DNA of 64,000 nucleotides from Photorhabdus asymbiotica (GTDB taxonomy: Bacteria; Pseudomonadota; Gammaproteobacteria; Enterobacterales; Enterobacteriaceae): contig NZ_RBLJ01000004.1 of NCBI RefSeq assembly GCF_003634575.1, positions 62,001 to 126,000 of the forward strand. The letters are read 5' to 3'. The notes under the pieces are model-generated. The model was given only the letters and a program-made list of their open reading frames with translations, did no database searches and was not told where the DNA came from. The translations under genes and the position numbers were made by a program. Of the stretch, positions 41,323 through 50,650 are shown piece by piece (the first letter of the stretch is position 1; every line of letters begins with the position of its first letter).

Positions 41323-42438
41323 TTATAATACTATTTTACCCTTGGTTAAAAACTTGAAGAGATCAATAATACTTTCGGATAGGCTATCATTAACTACAAC
41401 AATGTCGTAATCAGTCGGTATCTTTGAATTATCATCAATAGTGATGAAACTCATGCCATACTCTTTGGTATAGGCTTTAGTATGTTGATTTCCAATATTA
41501 ACCAGTAAATCATCAAACGACGCTATTGGTAATATTGGAATCTGTGAATGAATAGGGAAATCCGGGAAAATTTGAGTGTAATTCTTATCAAGGACAGAAA
41601 TGATAAGTCCATTAACTGTTACAGTTAATACGGGATAGATAGCTTTAATTTCCTCCAAACCTTTTATATGCCAGGCCAGGGGAACAACATCGATGCTATT
41701 ATGAATTCTCAGAAAATGACTTTTATAACCGGCTACTGATATTTCATTGAAAATAGATTCAGAGTAGGATGCGAAAGTCTCATTACCAGCAGTTGGACCT
41801 GCAAAAGCACAAACATTAATACGAATATTATTGTTTCCTTTATCAAGATACCGCCTCTTTAGATATAAACCAATGGTAGCAGACAGTACTCCTCCCAAAC
41901 TGTGACCTGTGATAGTAATGTTTTGTATTCCTTCTTTCTGAGCAATTTTATCAATTGCATCAGTGAGCGATTCTCCATAACCCGGAGGGTTGTTGCTTTT
42001 CATTTGATTGATAATGTAATCCAATGCCATGTTTGTTCCATAAGCAATCTTCGCCTCTTTGGGTGAGTTTGAATCCCATAGTATCCAGTCTTTAGTTTTA
42101 CAGACGATAACATCTTCGTTAAGCCAGTTAATATCAGACCACGATCCTCGAATGACAACGCGGTAGTCACTTGGGTCATGGCGATTTTGCACAATGAATA
42201 AAACATGATCATCTTTTTTATCTATAATACTTTTTTTCCGGTCAATACTGTCAACACGGAATACAGCAGGACCCCAAACGATAGAGAATTTATTCGCTGT
42301 AGCTTTACTGCTTTCCAATGATTTTTGAATATTTTCTGAAACGATGCCGGGTTCTGGTTTGACAGTTTTTATACCTCCAGAGTTAATAATGAAGCTTAGC
42401 GCAAGATTTACTTTTTGGTCTTCACGAGAGATAGTCAT
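41323..42438 (-). CDS. Class-3 lipase, tandem copy 3
   Basis: This 371-residue paralogue has Ser180 in ITGHSLGGVLSA, Asp250 in RIHNSIDVVPLAWH and His319 in QHTKAYTKEYGM as the likely triad. The start MTISREDQ is preceded by GGGAG. There is no signal peptide or membrane segment, so the enzyme is either cytoplasmic or leaves by a route without a Sec signal. It is similar to copies 1 and 4 throughout. Confidence 0.83.
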   Translation of the reverse strand: MTISREDQKVNLALSFIINSGGIKTVKPEPGIVSENIQKSLESSKATANKFSIVWGPAVFRVDSIDRKKSIIDKKDDHVLFIVQNRHDPSDYRVVIRGSWSDINWLNEDVIVCKTKDWILWDSNSPKEAKIAYGTNMALDYIINQMKSNNPPGYGESLTDAIDKIAQKEGIQNITITGHSLGGVLSATIGLYLKRRYLDKGNNNIRINVCAFAGPTAGNETFASYSESIFNEISVAGYKSHFLRIHNSIDVVPLAWHIKGLEEIKAIYPVLTVTVNGLIISVLDKNYTQIFPDFPIHSQIPILPIASFDDLLVNIGNQHTKAYTKEYGMSFITIDDNSKIPTDYDIVVVNDSLSESIIDLFKFLTKGKIVL

Positions 42439-42821
42439 TTTTACTCCCTATTTTTTATATGATAAATGTTAAGTCGATGCTTAGGTTTAAATATCAAGAA
42501 TCAATGTTTTTAATCTTCTATTCAGGTAAAAAGTAGTATTAAACTTAAAGTTAATAATATCTTTTAAATCTGTCAAATAAACGTGTGGGAATTTTCGATA
42601 TTATTTTATTTGATGAAATATAAATTATTTATATTGAAATTAAAATCAAATAATAATGACTATATGTTGAATAATTACACGTAGATATTATTATGGATAT
42701 CTAAATAAATGATAATGAATTGGTGTTATTTGGAGGGGAATGATTTTATTATTATATTTAAGTAAATATTATCGTATTTAATGGAGCCGTTAATAAAAGC
42801 TCCATTTTTTCGGATAACAAA
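42439..42821. other. Spacer upstream of lipase gene 3
   Basis: About 380 bp, AT-rich, no ORF. It includes the hairpin after copy 4 (42782-42804) and runs into an ERIC at 42822. Confidence 0.6.
42782..42804. terminator. Hairpin downstream of lipase gene 4
   Basis: TGGAGCCGTTAATAAAAGCTCCA is the diverged counterpart of the hairpins after copies 1-3; here an ERIC separates it from the gene. A T-run follows on the plus strand. Confidence 0.5.
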
Positions 42822-42948
42822 TATACCCTTCATCTTTCAAGCTGCTGCTTTGTTGGCTGCTTTCACTCACCCCAGTCACATAGTTATCTATGCTCCTGGG
42901 GATTCGTTCACTTGCCGCCGCGCTGCAACTCGAAATCTATTGAGTATA
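42822..42948 (-). repeat. ERIC element downstream of lipase gene 4
   Basis: A complete 127-bp ERIC in reverse orientation (GCAGC subtype), inserted between the lipase 4 stop and its 3' hairpin. Confidence 0.95.
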
Positions 42949-42961
42949 AATATAAACTAAA

Positions 42962-44092
42962 TTATGCAATATTGGTATTGTCGCCAGGTAGAGGTATACG
43001 TGATAAATAGGCGATAATATCTTGAGATAAATTACCATTAATAACAACAATATCATCAATAGGTGGTTTAGTTCCGTCATTAACTTCAACTAAATTCATA
43101 CCATATTGATTAGCATATGCTTTAATATGTTGAAAAACCACCTGATTATTTAAATCTGGGGATGATTCTAACAGCGGTGCAGTAAAAGGTAAATCTGGAG
43201 TAAGTTTTGTATAATCTTTATCTTTTACAATAAGGACAATTTTTTGAAATTTATTCATTAATTCTTCATCAATTTTAATCAATGGTTCATAGATAGTAGG
43301 AATTTGTGCTAATCCATCGAGATGCCAGATTAAAGAAATAATATCTTTGCGATTATAGATCCGTAAAAAATGACTTTTATAACTTTTTATAGATATGGAA
43401 TTAAAAATATATTTAACGTAGGACGAAAAAACATTATTGCCAGTAATTGGGCTGGCAAAAGCACAGACATTAATACGGATATTATTTTTTCCTTTATTAA
43501 GGTACAACCGCTTTAGGTATAATCCAAGGGTAGAAGCCAGTACACCCCCTAAACTATGACCTGTAATAGTAATATTATGTATTCCCTTTTCTTGGGAAAT
43601 TTTATCAATTGCATCAATCAGTGATTCCCCATAGCCAGGGGTATTATTACTTTTTGCTTGATTAACAATGTAGTCTAATGCTAAGTGTGTTCCATAAGAA
43701 ATCTTAGCGTCTTTGAAATCTGCGGGAATATTGGAGTCCCAAAGTGACCAGTTTACCGTTTCGTGTACAGCAAAGTTTTCAATTTGCCAATTAACATCAG
43801 ACCATGATCCGCGAATAACGATTCGATAGTCATATGGAAATCTACGGTTTTTTACAATAAATAAAACGTGGTCGTCCTTGTTATCCTTAGTATTTTTTCC
43901 ATTATCAATACGAAAAACAGCAGGTCCCCAAACGATAGAGAATCTATTAGCTGTAATTATACTCTTTTCCAATGATTCTTTAATATTTTCTGCAACGAGA
44001 GTTGGTTCTGATTGCTCGGTGATTATACTTCCTGATCCACTAATAAAGCTTAGCGCAAGATTTATTCTTTGATCTTGAAGGGAAATAGTCAT
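42962..44092 (-). CDS. Class-3 lipase, tandem copy 4
   Basis: This 376-residue paralogue starts at the ATG giving MTISLQDQ, with GGAG upstream. The triad is TGHSLGGVLAST, RIYNRKDIISLIWH and QHIKAYANQYGM. The acid loop departs from the DVVPLAW form of copy 3 (DIISLIW), which may alter activity. It is flanked on both sides by ERICs in the same orientation. Confidence 0.82.
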   Translation of the reverse strand: MTISLQDQRINLALSFISGSGSIITEQSEPTLVAENIKESLEKSIITANRFSIVWGPAVFRIDNGKNTKDNKDDHVLFIVKNRRFPYDYRIVIRGSWSDVNWQIENFAVHETVNWSLWDSNIPADFKDAKISYGTHLALDYIVNQAKSNNTPGYGESLIDAIDKISQEKGIHNITITGHSLGGVLASTLGLYLKRLYLNKGKNNIRINVCAFASPITGNNVFSSYVKYIFNSISIKSYKSHFLRIYNRKDIISLIWHLDGLAQIPTIYEPLIKIDEELMNKFQKIVLIVKDKDYTKLTPDLPFTAPLLESSPDLNNQVVFQHIKAYANQYGMNLVEVNDGTKPPIDDIVVINGNLSQDIIAYLSRIPLPGDNTNIA

Positions 44093-44163
44093 TTTCATTC
44101 TCCATTTTTATGATATAAATAATGATATTATGTCCTGGTTAAAACATTAATATTCAACTCTCT

Positions 44164-44290
44164 TATACCCTTCATCCTTCAAGTTGCTGCTTTGTTGGCT
44201 GCTTTCACTCACCCCAGTCACATAGTTATCTATGCTCCTGGGGATTCGTTCACTTGCCGCCGCGCTGCAACTCGAAATCTATTGGGTATA
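44164..44290 (-). repeat. ERIC element upstream of lipase gene 4
   Basis: A complete 127-bp ERIC in reverse orientation (GCAGC subtype), in the same direction as the one at 42822 and nearly identical to it. Confidence 0.95.
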
Positions 44291-44691
44291 ACCTATTTCA
44301 CTAGGATATTTTATTTGTTATTTTTGTTTCTACCTGCTGTCCATACCTATGACTCATTAACAAGAATGTCTTGCAACAATAACTCTTGTTGGAGTAATAG
44401 CTTAATATTATTTTTAAATAAAATATAGAGTTGAATTTTAAGTTAATGATAATAATATTTAAATTTACAAATATACTTGTTTAATTATTTTATGTAACTT
44501 TGTTTGATAAAAATAACACTAATTAATAGATTGAATAATAACGATATGGAAATTATTGGATAGGATGTTATTGATTGCCAAAAATGCATATCAGAATGTT
44601 TGTGCTAAATAGTGGTTATACTATTTCTAAAGCTAATGTCCTGCCGTTTATTTATTCTAGGGCATAAGGTAAATATGCCCTTTGGTGTTAA
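44291..44691. other. AT-rich gap between the lipase array and sseA
   Basis: 400 bp with no supported ORF. It probably holds promoter sequences for lipase 4 on the left; the right end is the 3' side of sseA. Confidence 0.5.
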
Positions 44692-45528
44692 TTATTTCTC
44701 CAGTGGCAGGATATCATCTGCTCCCCATTCAGCCCACGAACCGTCATATAAATAAACATCTTTTTTACCGATTATATCTAAACCCAGTACTAAAACAGCG
44801 GCTGTCATACCTGAGCCACAACTAGTAATAATAGGTTTGTTTAAATCAACGTGTTGCTGGAGGAAAATATCTGCAATTTCGGTTGCTGATTTAAAATGAC
44901 CATTTGCTACCAGCATAGTCCACGGAACATTTTTACTACCAGGAATATGGCCCATTCTTAATCCAGGGCGTGGTTCAGGTGCTTTAGCCTGAAAACGGTC
45001 TGCTGCTCTGGCATCCACGATTTGAATTCGTGGATCATTGAGTGAAGCCAGAATTTGTTCCAGTGATTTCACCCGGCTGGCATCGAAATTGGTATGAAAA
45101 GTTTGAGGACTGCGAGTCACTTCACCTGATTCTGTTGGAAATCCCGCTTGCTGCCAGCTCTGTAGACCTCCGTCAAGAATACGAACGTTGTGGCTGCCTA
45201 ATACCTTAAATGTCCACCATGCGCGAGGGGCGGAGAACATATTACCTTGGTCATAAATGACGACTAAATGGTTTTCGCTAATACCCATTGCCCCAACAGA
45301 CTGACTAAACGTTTGCGGATCTGGCAACATATGAGGCAATCCGTTTTGATGATCTGCAATTTTATCCAAATCAAAAAATTGGGCACCGGGAATGTGTGTA
45401 TCTAGCCAGAGCTGACGACAATCGATTTGTTGAGGTGGCGGTGGTGCCGTTGCATCAATGATGACGAGATTCTCATCATCAAGATGATCTTTTAGCCATT
45501 GAGCACTAACGAAGTGTGAATTATTCAT
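44692..45528 (-). CDS. sseA: 3-mercaptopyruvate sulfurtransferase SseA
   Basis: SseA moves sulfur from 3-mercaptopyruvate to thiophilic acceptors. The protein has about 278 residues and two rhodanese domains. The C-terminal domain has the active loop CGSGMTA, close to the CGSGVTA signature of mercaptopyruvate enzymes rather than thiosulfate sulfurtransferases. Other blocks are DTHIPGAQFFDLDKIADH, MFSAPRAWWTFKVLG and RPGLRMGHIPGSKNVPW. An ATG at 45540 is possible, but GAGGA lies between it and the ATG at 45528 (MNNSHF), which I prefer. Confidence 0.92.
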   Translation of the reverse strand: MNNSHFVSAQWLKDHLDDENLVIIDATAPPPPQQIDCRQLWLDTHIPGAQFFDLDKIADHQNGLPHMLPDPQTFSQSVGAMGISENHLVVIYDQGNMFSAPRAWWTFKVLGSHNVRILDGGLQSWQQAGFPTESGEVTRSPQTFHTNFDASRVKSLEQILASLNDPRIQIVDARAADRFQAKAPEPRPGLRMGHIPGSKNVPWTMLVANGHFKSATEIADIFLQQHVDLNKPIITSCGSGMTAAVLVLGLDIIGKKDVYLYDGSWAEWGADDILPLEK

Positions 45529-45575
45529 GGGAGTCCTCATTTATACAAAAGTTAAAATAGTATCGCGGTCCGTTA

Positions 45576-45737
45576 TTATTGCTGTACCGGCGCTGTGGTT
45601 GTCTCTTGCTGTTGATTGGTTGGTGGTTCTATCGGTGTCGTTGAGCGGGTATACATGTTGAGGCCCGCTAAGAATACGCCGCCAATTGAACCAAATGCAA
45701 AAAGGATAGCGATGAACGTGATAAGTGGTTTTTTCAT
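45576..45737 (-). CDS. Small single-span membrane protein of unknown function
   Basis: A 53-residue protein starting MKKPLITFIAILFAFGSIGG has one N-terminal membrane segment (residues 4-25). A short Thr-, Pro- and Gln-rich tail probably lies in the periplasm. AGAGA precedes the ATG. A second frame over the same bases is longer but lacks this organisation. It lies upstream of sseA on the same strand and may be co-transcribed with it. I do not recognise the family. Confidence 0.55.
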   Translation of the reverse strand: MKKPLITFIAILFAFGSIGGVFLAGLNMYTRSTTPIEPPTNQQQETTTAPVQQ

Positions 45738-46019
45738 TATTATTCTCTGGTGATCTAGAAAATAGGAAGTATATAGGGTTCTGAATAGCTGACAAGGCAA
45801 TAACCAATTTACTTTATGGATAATGAGTAACGCTTTGAATCGATGAAATTAATATCATTATCCTATACTGTCAGAGCATTTAGTCAGGCTCTTATTGGCA
45901 TGATAATTTACTGAATTTGGTATCTAGTTATTCACTAGATCTTATAATCTCGATATTGAGCTGATTTCATTTCTGCTCTGTGGGAAAATGGCGCATCGGT
46001 TTTATGACAGCAGAATTCA

Positions 46020-48149
46020 ATGGCACTTTCTAGTTCAATAAAAAATCAGATAAGCCAGTGGTATAAGGCGTTGCCTCAACATATTGATGGCTTTATTTCC
46101 CGTGCTCCACAAAGGCAGATGATTGCTGAAGTTGCAAAAAACCTTGCTGGTCAGGAAGGGCGCCATTTAATTATTGAAGCGCCGACCGGAATTGGTAAAA
46201 CCCTTTCCTATTTGATCCCCGGCATTGCGGTTAGCAGAGCAGAAAGCAAGCCTTTGGTCATTAGTACCGCTAATGTCGCTTTACAGGATCAGATTTACAG
46301 TAAAGATCTTCCTTTATTGCGCAAAATTATTCCTGATTTGAAATTTACAGGTGCGTTTGGGCGTGGGCGTTATGTTTGTCCACGTAATCTTGAAGCCATC
46401 TGTGCACACAATGGTGAACAGATAGATTTAATGTTTTTGGTTGAGGACAAAACAGAACTTGCTAATAGTGAAGAAAAGGAACTGTGCCGCAGATTGCACA
46501 GTGACTACACAACTTTTGCTTGGGATGGATTGCGTGATCACCATAAACTGGCTTTGTCTGATGTTTTGTGGTCGAAAGTGAGCACAGATAAAGCAAACTG
46601 TCTTGGTCGTAATTGTCAATATTATCATCGTTGCCCATTTTTTATTGCTCGCCGTGAGATCGAAAATGTGGATGTGGTGGTCGCTAACCATGCGTTGGTG
46701 ATGGCGGCACTGGAGAATGAATCGGTACTACCCGATGCCAGGAATTTGTTATTAGTACTTGATGAAGGCCATCATATACCTGATGTTGCGCGAGATGCGC
46801 TGGAAGTTGAAGGGGAAATTACTCTGTTTCAGCTTAATGGTCAGTTGGATACTTTTATTCGCCATGTTGAGCAATATCTGGTGCAATTCCATCCAGCAAA
46901 GCCTCCGCGTCTGGCTAATGCTAGTCGTCTTAATGAACATAGTGAAAAAATAAGGGAATATTTTAAAGAGCTTGCTACTGTCACTCAGACACTTTTACCT
47001 GAAAAAAGTGAAATAGATGAGTATTTGTTTGAGATGGGTAAGTTACCGGATAACTTGCTACTTTGCTGTCAGCAATTGTTCAAATTGACTGATGGTTTAC
47101 GTGGGTTGGCAGAAACGATACTTAATGATTTGACTGAGCGAACAGCTAAACAGGATATTGGCAGCTTGCATCGGTCTATTTTGCATACGAGTCGCACGCT
47201 TGGATACTTTGAAAATATGACCAAATTATGGCGGTTGGCTTCATTGGAAGAGTCATCTGGTGCACCGGTCTCAAAATGGTTGAGACGCCGCTATGGAAAA
47301 AACCAGTCACACCTCTATTTCTATTGCGCGGGTATCAGAGTCAGTGAACAGCTCAATCAACTGCTTTGGCGTAATATTCCCCATGTGGTTGTGACATCAG
47401 CAACGCTTCGTTCTCTGAACAGTTTTTCCCGTATTCAGGAATTGACTGGATTAACTGAAAAAGCAGGTGATCGTTTTGTCACGTTATCATCACCTTTTGA
47501 TCATGTGCGGCAGGGAAAACTGGTTATTCCCCAAATGTCGCTGGAGCCGACAATTGACAATGAAACTGCTCACTTGGAAGAGATGGCTCGTTATTTCAGA
47601 ACGCAATTGTTGAGTCAGCAGCATAAAGGAATGTTGATTCTGTTCAGTAGTCAGAGGGCGATGGATACCTTTCTCACTTATGTGATGGATTTACGTTTGA
47701 TGCTACTTGTTCAAGGGGATCAGCCGCGTTACCGATTAGTTGAAACACATTGTCAGCGTATAAATGAAGGGCAATGTAGTGTGTTAGTTGGGTTGCAATC
47801 TTTTGCTGAAGGTCTGGATTTAAAGGGTGATTATCTGTCTCAGGTTCACATTCATAAAATCACATTTCCCCCAGTTAACAATCCGGTCATTATTACTGAA
47901 GGTGAGTGGTTGAAATCGCTTAGACGTTACCCCTTTGAAGTACAAAGTTTGCCAAGTGCTTCTTTCAGTCTTATTCAGCAGGTAGGAAGGCTTATTCGCA
48001 GCCACGAATGTTATGGTGATGTGATTATCTATGACCGGCGTTTGCTGAGTAAAAAATATGGGCTGAGGTTGCTAAATGCTCTGCCGGTTTTCCCTATTGA
48101 ACAACCGAAAATTCTTTCGGAAGCTGAAATCAGACAAATGAAAGGATAA
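46020..48149 (+). CDS. dinG: ATP-dependent DNA helicase DinG
   Basis: DinG is an XPD-like 5'-3' helicase that unwinds R-loops and D-loops and helps resolve replication-transcription conflicts. The 709-residue protein (E. coli 716) has Walker A APTGIGKTLSY, the four iron-sulfur cysteines (VCPRNLEAIC region and CLGRNCQYYHRCPFF), DEGHH, and the C-terminal motifs GLQSFAEGLDLKGD and QQVGRLIRS. It starts at the ATG at 46020. In E. coli it is SOS-induced, but I see no clear LexA box here. Confidence 0.95.
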   Translation: MALSSSIKNQISQWYKALPQHIDGFISRAPQRQMIAEVAKNLAGQEGRHLIIEAPTGIGKTLSYLIPGIAVSRAESKPLVISTANVALQDQIYSKDLPLLRKIIPDLKFTGAFGRGRYVCPRNLEAICAHNGEQIDLMFLVEDKTELANSEEKELCRRLHSDYTTFAWDGLRDHHKLALSDVLWSKVSTDKANCLGRNCQYYHRCPFFIARREIENVDVVVANHALVMAALENESVLPDARNLLLVLDEGHHIPDVARDALEVEGEITLFQLNGQLDTFIRHVEQYLVQFHPAKPPRLANASRLNEHSEKIREYFKELATVTQTLLPEKSEIDEYLFEMGKLPDNLLLCCQQLFKLTDGLRGLAETILNDLTERTAKQDIGSLHRSILHTSRTLGYFENMTKLWRLASLEESSGAPVSKWLRRRYGKNQSHLYFYCAGIRVSEQLNQLLWRNIPHVVVTSATLRSLNSFSRIQELTGLTEKAGDRFVTLSSPFDHVRQGKLVIPQMSLEPTIDNETAHLEEMARYFRTQLLSQQHKGMLILFSSQRAMDTFLTYVMDLRLMLLVQGDQPRYRLVETHCQRINEGQCSVLVGLQSFAEGLDLKGDYLSQVHIHKITFPPVNNPVIITEGEWLKSLRRYPFEVQSLPSASFSLIQQVGRLIRSHECYGDVIIYDRRLLSKKYGLRLLNALPVFPIEQPKILSEAEIRQMKG

Positions 48150-48186
48150 ATAACTTGCACGAAAATTTGCAAGTTATTTATCCTTT
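48141..48186. terminator. Strong bidirectional terminator after dinG
   Basis: A perfect 19-bp inverted repeat with an 8-nt loop has stem arms starting AAAGGATAAATAACTT and ending in the complementary TTATCCTTT. The left arm overlaps the end of dinG and its stop. It separates dinG from the convergent PhnA-domain gene. Confidence 0.88.
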
Positions 48187-48209
48187 ATAAAATCGACAGA
48201 AGGGGCGGT

Positions 48210-48431
48210 TTATCCTACTTTTTTTAGAAAGCAGGTTTTCAATACCAACCCTTTGATTTTGTCTGCGTTACATTCGATTTCATCTTCACGATGATTTAGG
48301 CGGATATTTTTAATCACAGTACCGCGTTTTAAAGTCACTGATGTACCTTTTACTTTCAAATCCTTGATGATTTGTACAGAATCACCATCATTGAGCACAG
48401 TACCATTACTGTCTTTTACTTCGGCATCCAT
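48210..48431 (-). CDS. PhnA/YjdM C-terminal domain protein without the zinc ribbon
   Basis: The 73-residue protein matches the C-terminal domain of E. coli YjdM (PhnA): EVKDSNGTVLNDGDSVQIIKDLKVKGTSVTLKRGT and VIKNIRL. The N-terminal zinc ribbon with its CxxC pairs is absent. The start MDAEVKD has AGGAAATAA upstream, so this seems a naturally short form rather than a decayed gene. Despite the old name the family has no proven phosphonate role. It lies between dinG and dps. Confidence 0.82.
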   Translation of the reverse strand: MDAEVKDSNGTVLNDGDSVQIIKDLKVKGTSVTLKRGTVIKNIRLNHREDEIECNADKIKGLVLKTCFLKKVG

Positions 48432-48571
48432 TTTATTATTTCCTCAAGTTACTTATGAAAATAAGCATAGATTATAGACAATTTGTGTTTATTTTTAAAG
48501 GATATAACGAAATTTGTCTGTATGACGGGAATTTTATGATGTTTTGCAATGCTGGAGTCTTGAGTGGATAA

Positions 48572-48599
48572 ACAGGACCACGTTGTTAGCTGGTCCTGT
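48572..48599 (-). terminator. Hairpin downstream of dps
   Basis: Stem ACAGGACCA / TGGTCCTGT with a 10-nt loop lies 38 bp after the dps stop. It is probably the dps terminator, although the T-run on that strand is short. Confidence 0.65.
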
Positions 48600-48636
48600 G
48601 GGTGACGTAGGGCTCTTATATGATGGCCTCTTAATT

Positions 48637-49143
48637 TTATTGCTCAATGTTTGCTTCAATAAACCATAAGAATTTGTCGAGGTCACGAGAGGCAGCAGTA
48701 AGCATATCTGCGGTGTTTTCGTCCTCAATTTCATCAATAGTTGTGCGGATGTCATTAGCAACAATGGCATAACGATCAGCCAGTGCTTTTAAATGATCTT
48801 GTACGTTATGGATATTTGTTGGGTAGCTTTTCAGTGAAGTATGTTTATTGACTGCTTGTACAGTTCCGAGTGTTACTCCACCAAATTGTACAACTCTTTC
48901 TGCGAAAGTATCTATATGTTCAGTAATAGTAGTATGGAAGTTATCCAGCATTTCGTGGATAGCAATAAAATTTCTACCGCGCATGTTCCAATGTGCTTGT
49001 TTGGTGAGCAGGGAAAGATCAATAAAATGGATCACCATATGGTTCAGAATTTCAATTGTTTCCTGCTTAATATCATCGTCAACATCATTACGAGAATAAA
49101 GTAGTGTTGATGATTTTGTTTTAATTAATTTGGCTGTATCCAT
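48637..49143 (-). CDS. dps: Dps, DNA-binding ferritin-like stress protein
   Basis: Dps forms a dodecamer that binds DNA and oxidises and stores iron, protecting stationary-phase cells. The 168-residue protein has the ferroxidase motif [26 protein letters not shown] (the family's His and Asp/Glu ligands) and the Lys-containing N-terminal tail. [15 protein letters not shown] and the C-terminal [12 protein letters not shown] complete the match to E. coli Dps (167 residues). As in E. coli, rhtA is the neighbour. Confidence 0.96.
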   Translation of the reverse strand: MDTAKLIKTKSSTLLYSRNDVDDDIKQETIEILNHMVIHFIDLSLLTKQAHWNMRGRNFIAIHEMLDNFHTTITEHIDTFAERVVQFGGVTLGTVQAVNKHTSLKSYPTNIHNVQDHLKALADRYAIVANDIRTTIDEIEDENTADMLTAASRDLDKFLWFIEANIEQ

Positions 49144-49303
49144 AATAGTTTTCCCTTAGTATTAATAATGAGTTTCTCATTTGTGAGAATGAATATAACT
49201 TGATATTAATATTGAATCACATAGCTTATTCCTATTAAATTAATAGATCATTCTTATAAACAAATTGTCAGTAAGAATTATAACTCACATATTAACAATG
49301 AAA

Positions 49304-49366
49304 CCATGTGACTGGGGTGAGAGAAAGCTACCAACAAAGCAGCAACTTGAAAGATGAAGGATATAT
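49304..49366 (+). repeat. Truncated ERIC element
   Basis: The right half of a forward ERIC, from CATGTGACTGGGGTGAG through CAACAAAGCAGCAACTTGAA to an altered end GGATATA. The left half is missing; the adjoining DNA does not resemble ERIC. Confidence 0.85.
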
Positions 49367-49370
49367 AAGT

Positions 49371-49402
49371 AACCGGAGAATTATCTTAAATTGCTCCGGT
49401 TT
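49371..49402 (-). terminator. Hairpin downstream of rhtA
   Basis: Stem AACCGGAG / CTCCGGTT with a 15-nt loop, with TTCATTTTA on one side, lies 25 bp after the rhtA stop. Confidence 0.65.
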
Positions 49403-49426
49403 TCATTTTACTTCGACTAAATGAAA

Positions 49427-50320
49427 TTATTTGTCGACTTCTACGATTTTTGGTTTCCCTTTAATGGTTGACGTAGAACCGATAGAGGCAAAAATAATAC
49501 AAAATAGGGCCAACCATTGAGCTGTAGTTAGATGTTCATTGAGAAAAACAATACCAGATAAAGCGCCAAGGGCTGGTTCAAGACTCATCAAAGTACCAAA
49601 TGTTTGTGCGGGTAAACGGGTCAGAGCAATCATTTCCAGTGTGTATGGGAACGCAGTAGACAGAATAGCGATTGCAAGTGCCAGAGGCATAATTGACATA
49701 TCAAATAGCAGTTCTGGTCCTGTTTGTATTAACCCGACGGGGAAAAATATCAGGGCAGCGATAAATGATCCGATAGAAACTGTTGCCGCTCCGTAACCTG
49801 CCCCCGCGCGTTGACCGAAAATAATATACAGTGCCCAGCAAACACCAGCACTGAGTGCATAGATAATCCCTACAGGGTCCAACCTATCAATATTATTACC
49901 AATGGGTAATAGGAAAGCCAGACCAGCAATAACTAACGCAACCCAGAGAAAATCTATTGGTCGGCGTGATGAGAACATGGCTACTGCCAGTGGACCAGTA
50001 AACTCAAGAGCAACGGCAATACCTAAGGGAATCGTCGTCAGTGCCATATAAAACGTATAATTCATTGCCCCGAGAGCAATACCATAGGTTAGCAGTGGCA
50101 TCATTGAGTCTCGGCGAAAATGTAGGCGCCAAGGTTTAAAAATAAGAAATAGAATGATAGTCCCAAGACTCAGTCGCAAAGCAGTAACGCCAGGTGCACC
50201 GATGACTGGAAATAGAGTTTTGGCAAGGGAAGCACCACTCTGAATTGATGCCATGGAGAATAATAACAATATTACAGGTATTAACGGAAAAGCATTCCTT
50301 TGGAGCTTGGAAGAAGACAT
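49427..50320 (-). CDS. rhtA: Threonine/homoserine exporter RhtA
   Basis: RhtA (YbiF) is a ten-helix DMT/EamA-family inner-membrane exporter of homoserine and threonine. The 297-residue protein matches E. coli RhtA (295): IQSGASLAKTLFPVIGAPGVTALRL, LGAMNYTFYMALTTIPLGIAVALEFTGPL, and the second repeat SLEPALGALSGIVFLNEHLT. It lies next to dps, as in E. coli. The reading frame is intact. Confidence 0.94.
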   Translation of the reverse strand: MSSSKLQRNAFPLIPVILLLFSMASIQSGASLAKTLFPVIGAPGVTALRLSLGTIILFLIFKPWRLHFRRDSMMPLLTYGIALGAMNYTFYMALTTIPLGIAVALEFTGPLAVAMFSSRRPIDFLWVALVIAGLAFLLPIGNNIDRLDPVGIIYALSAGVCWALYIIFGQRAGAGYGAATVSIGSFIAALIFFPVGLIQTGPELLFDMSIMPLALAIAILSTAFPYTLEMIALTRLPAQTFGTLMSLEPALGALSGIVFLNEHLTTAQWLALFCIIFASIGSTSTIKGKPKIVEVDK

Positions 50321-50650
50321 CCGGGCAAAACCTCAATTAAAATCAAATGATCTGGTTGATAATCTTCTCAGTGAAACGCAGATAACTCAATAGGTTTGAA
50401 GAATATAATTTTAAATAAATATTTTTCATTCATTATATTATGTTATATCAAATAGTAAAATTATTTTTCAGTATTAGGGGATCATTCTATAAAAAATTAA
50501 ATTGTATTATGAAATATTGATAATTCATCAATGACTAATAATTAATTTTTTAAGTTATATTATATCTATACATAAATGAGTTGTATAATAGTTATGACAA
50601 TGTATAATTGTGCTTTTTATAGTAAATACAAAGTAACAGGAACTTAGATA
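50321..50650. other. AT-rich divergent spacer between rhtA and the LOG-family gene
   Basis: 330 bp with no ORF. It should contain both promoters. I see TATAAT-like hexamers near 50585 but assign none. Confidence 0.5.

Noticed and set aside
38260-42804. Repeated hairpins in the lipase region as a CRISPR-like array
   Set aside because: Spacing is 1.4-1.6 kb with genes between; these are duplicated gene ends.
45840-46019. A LexA box expected before dinG
   Set aside because: CTGT and ACAG elements are present but not with the 8-nt spacing of a LexA site, so none was annotated.
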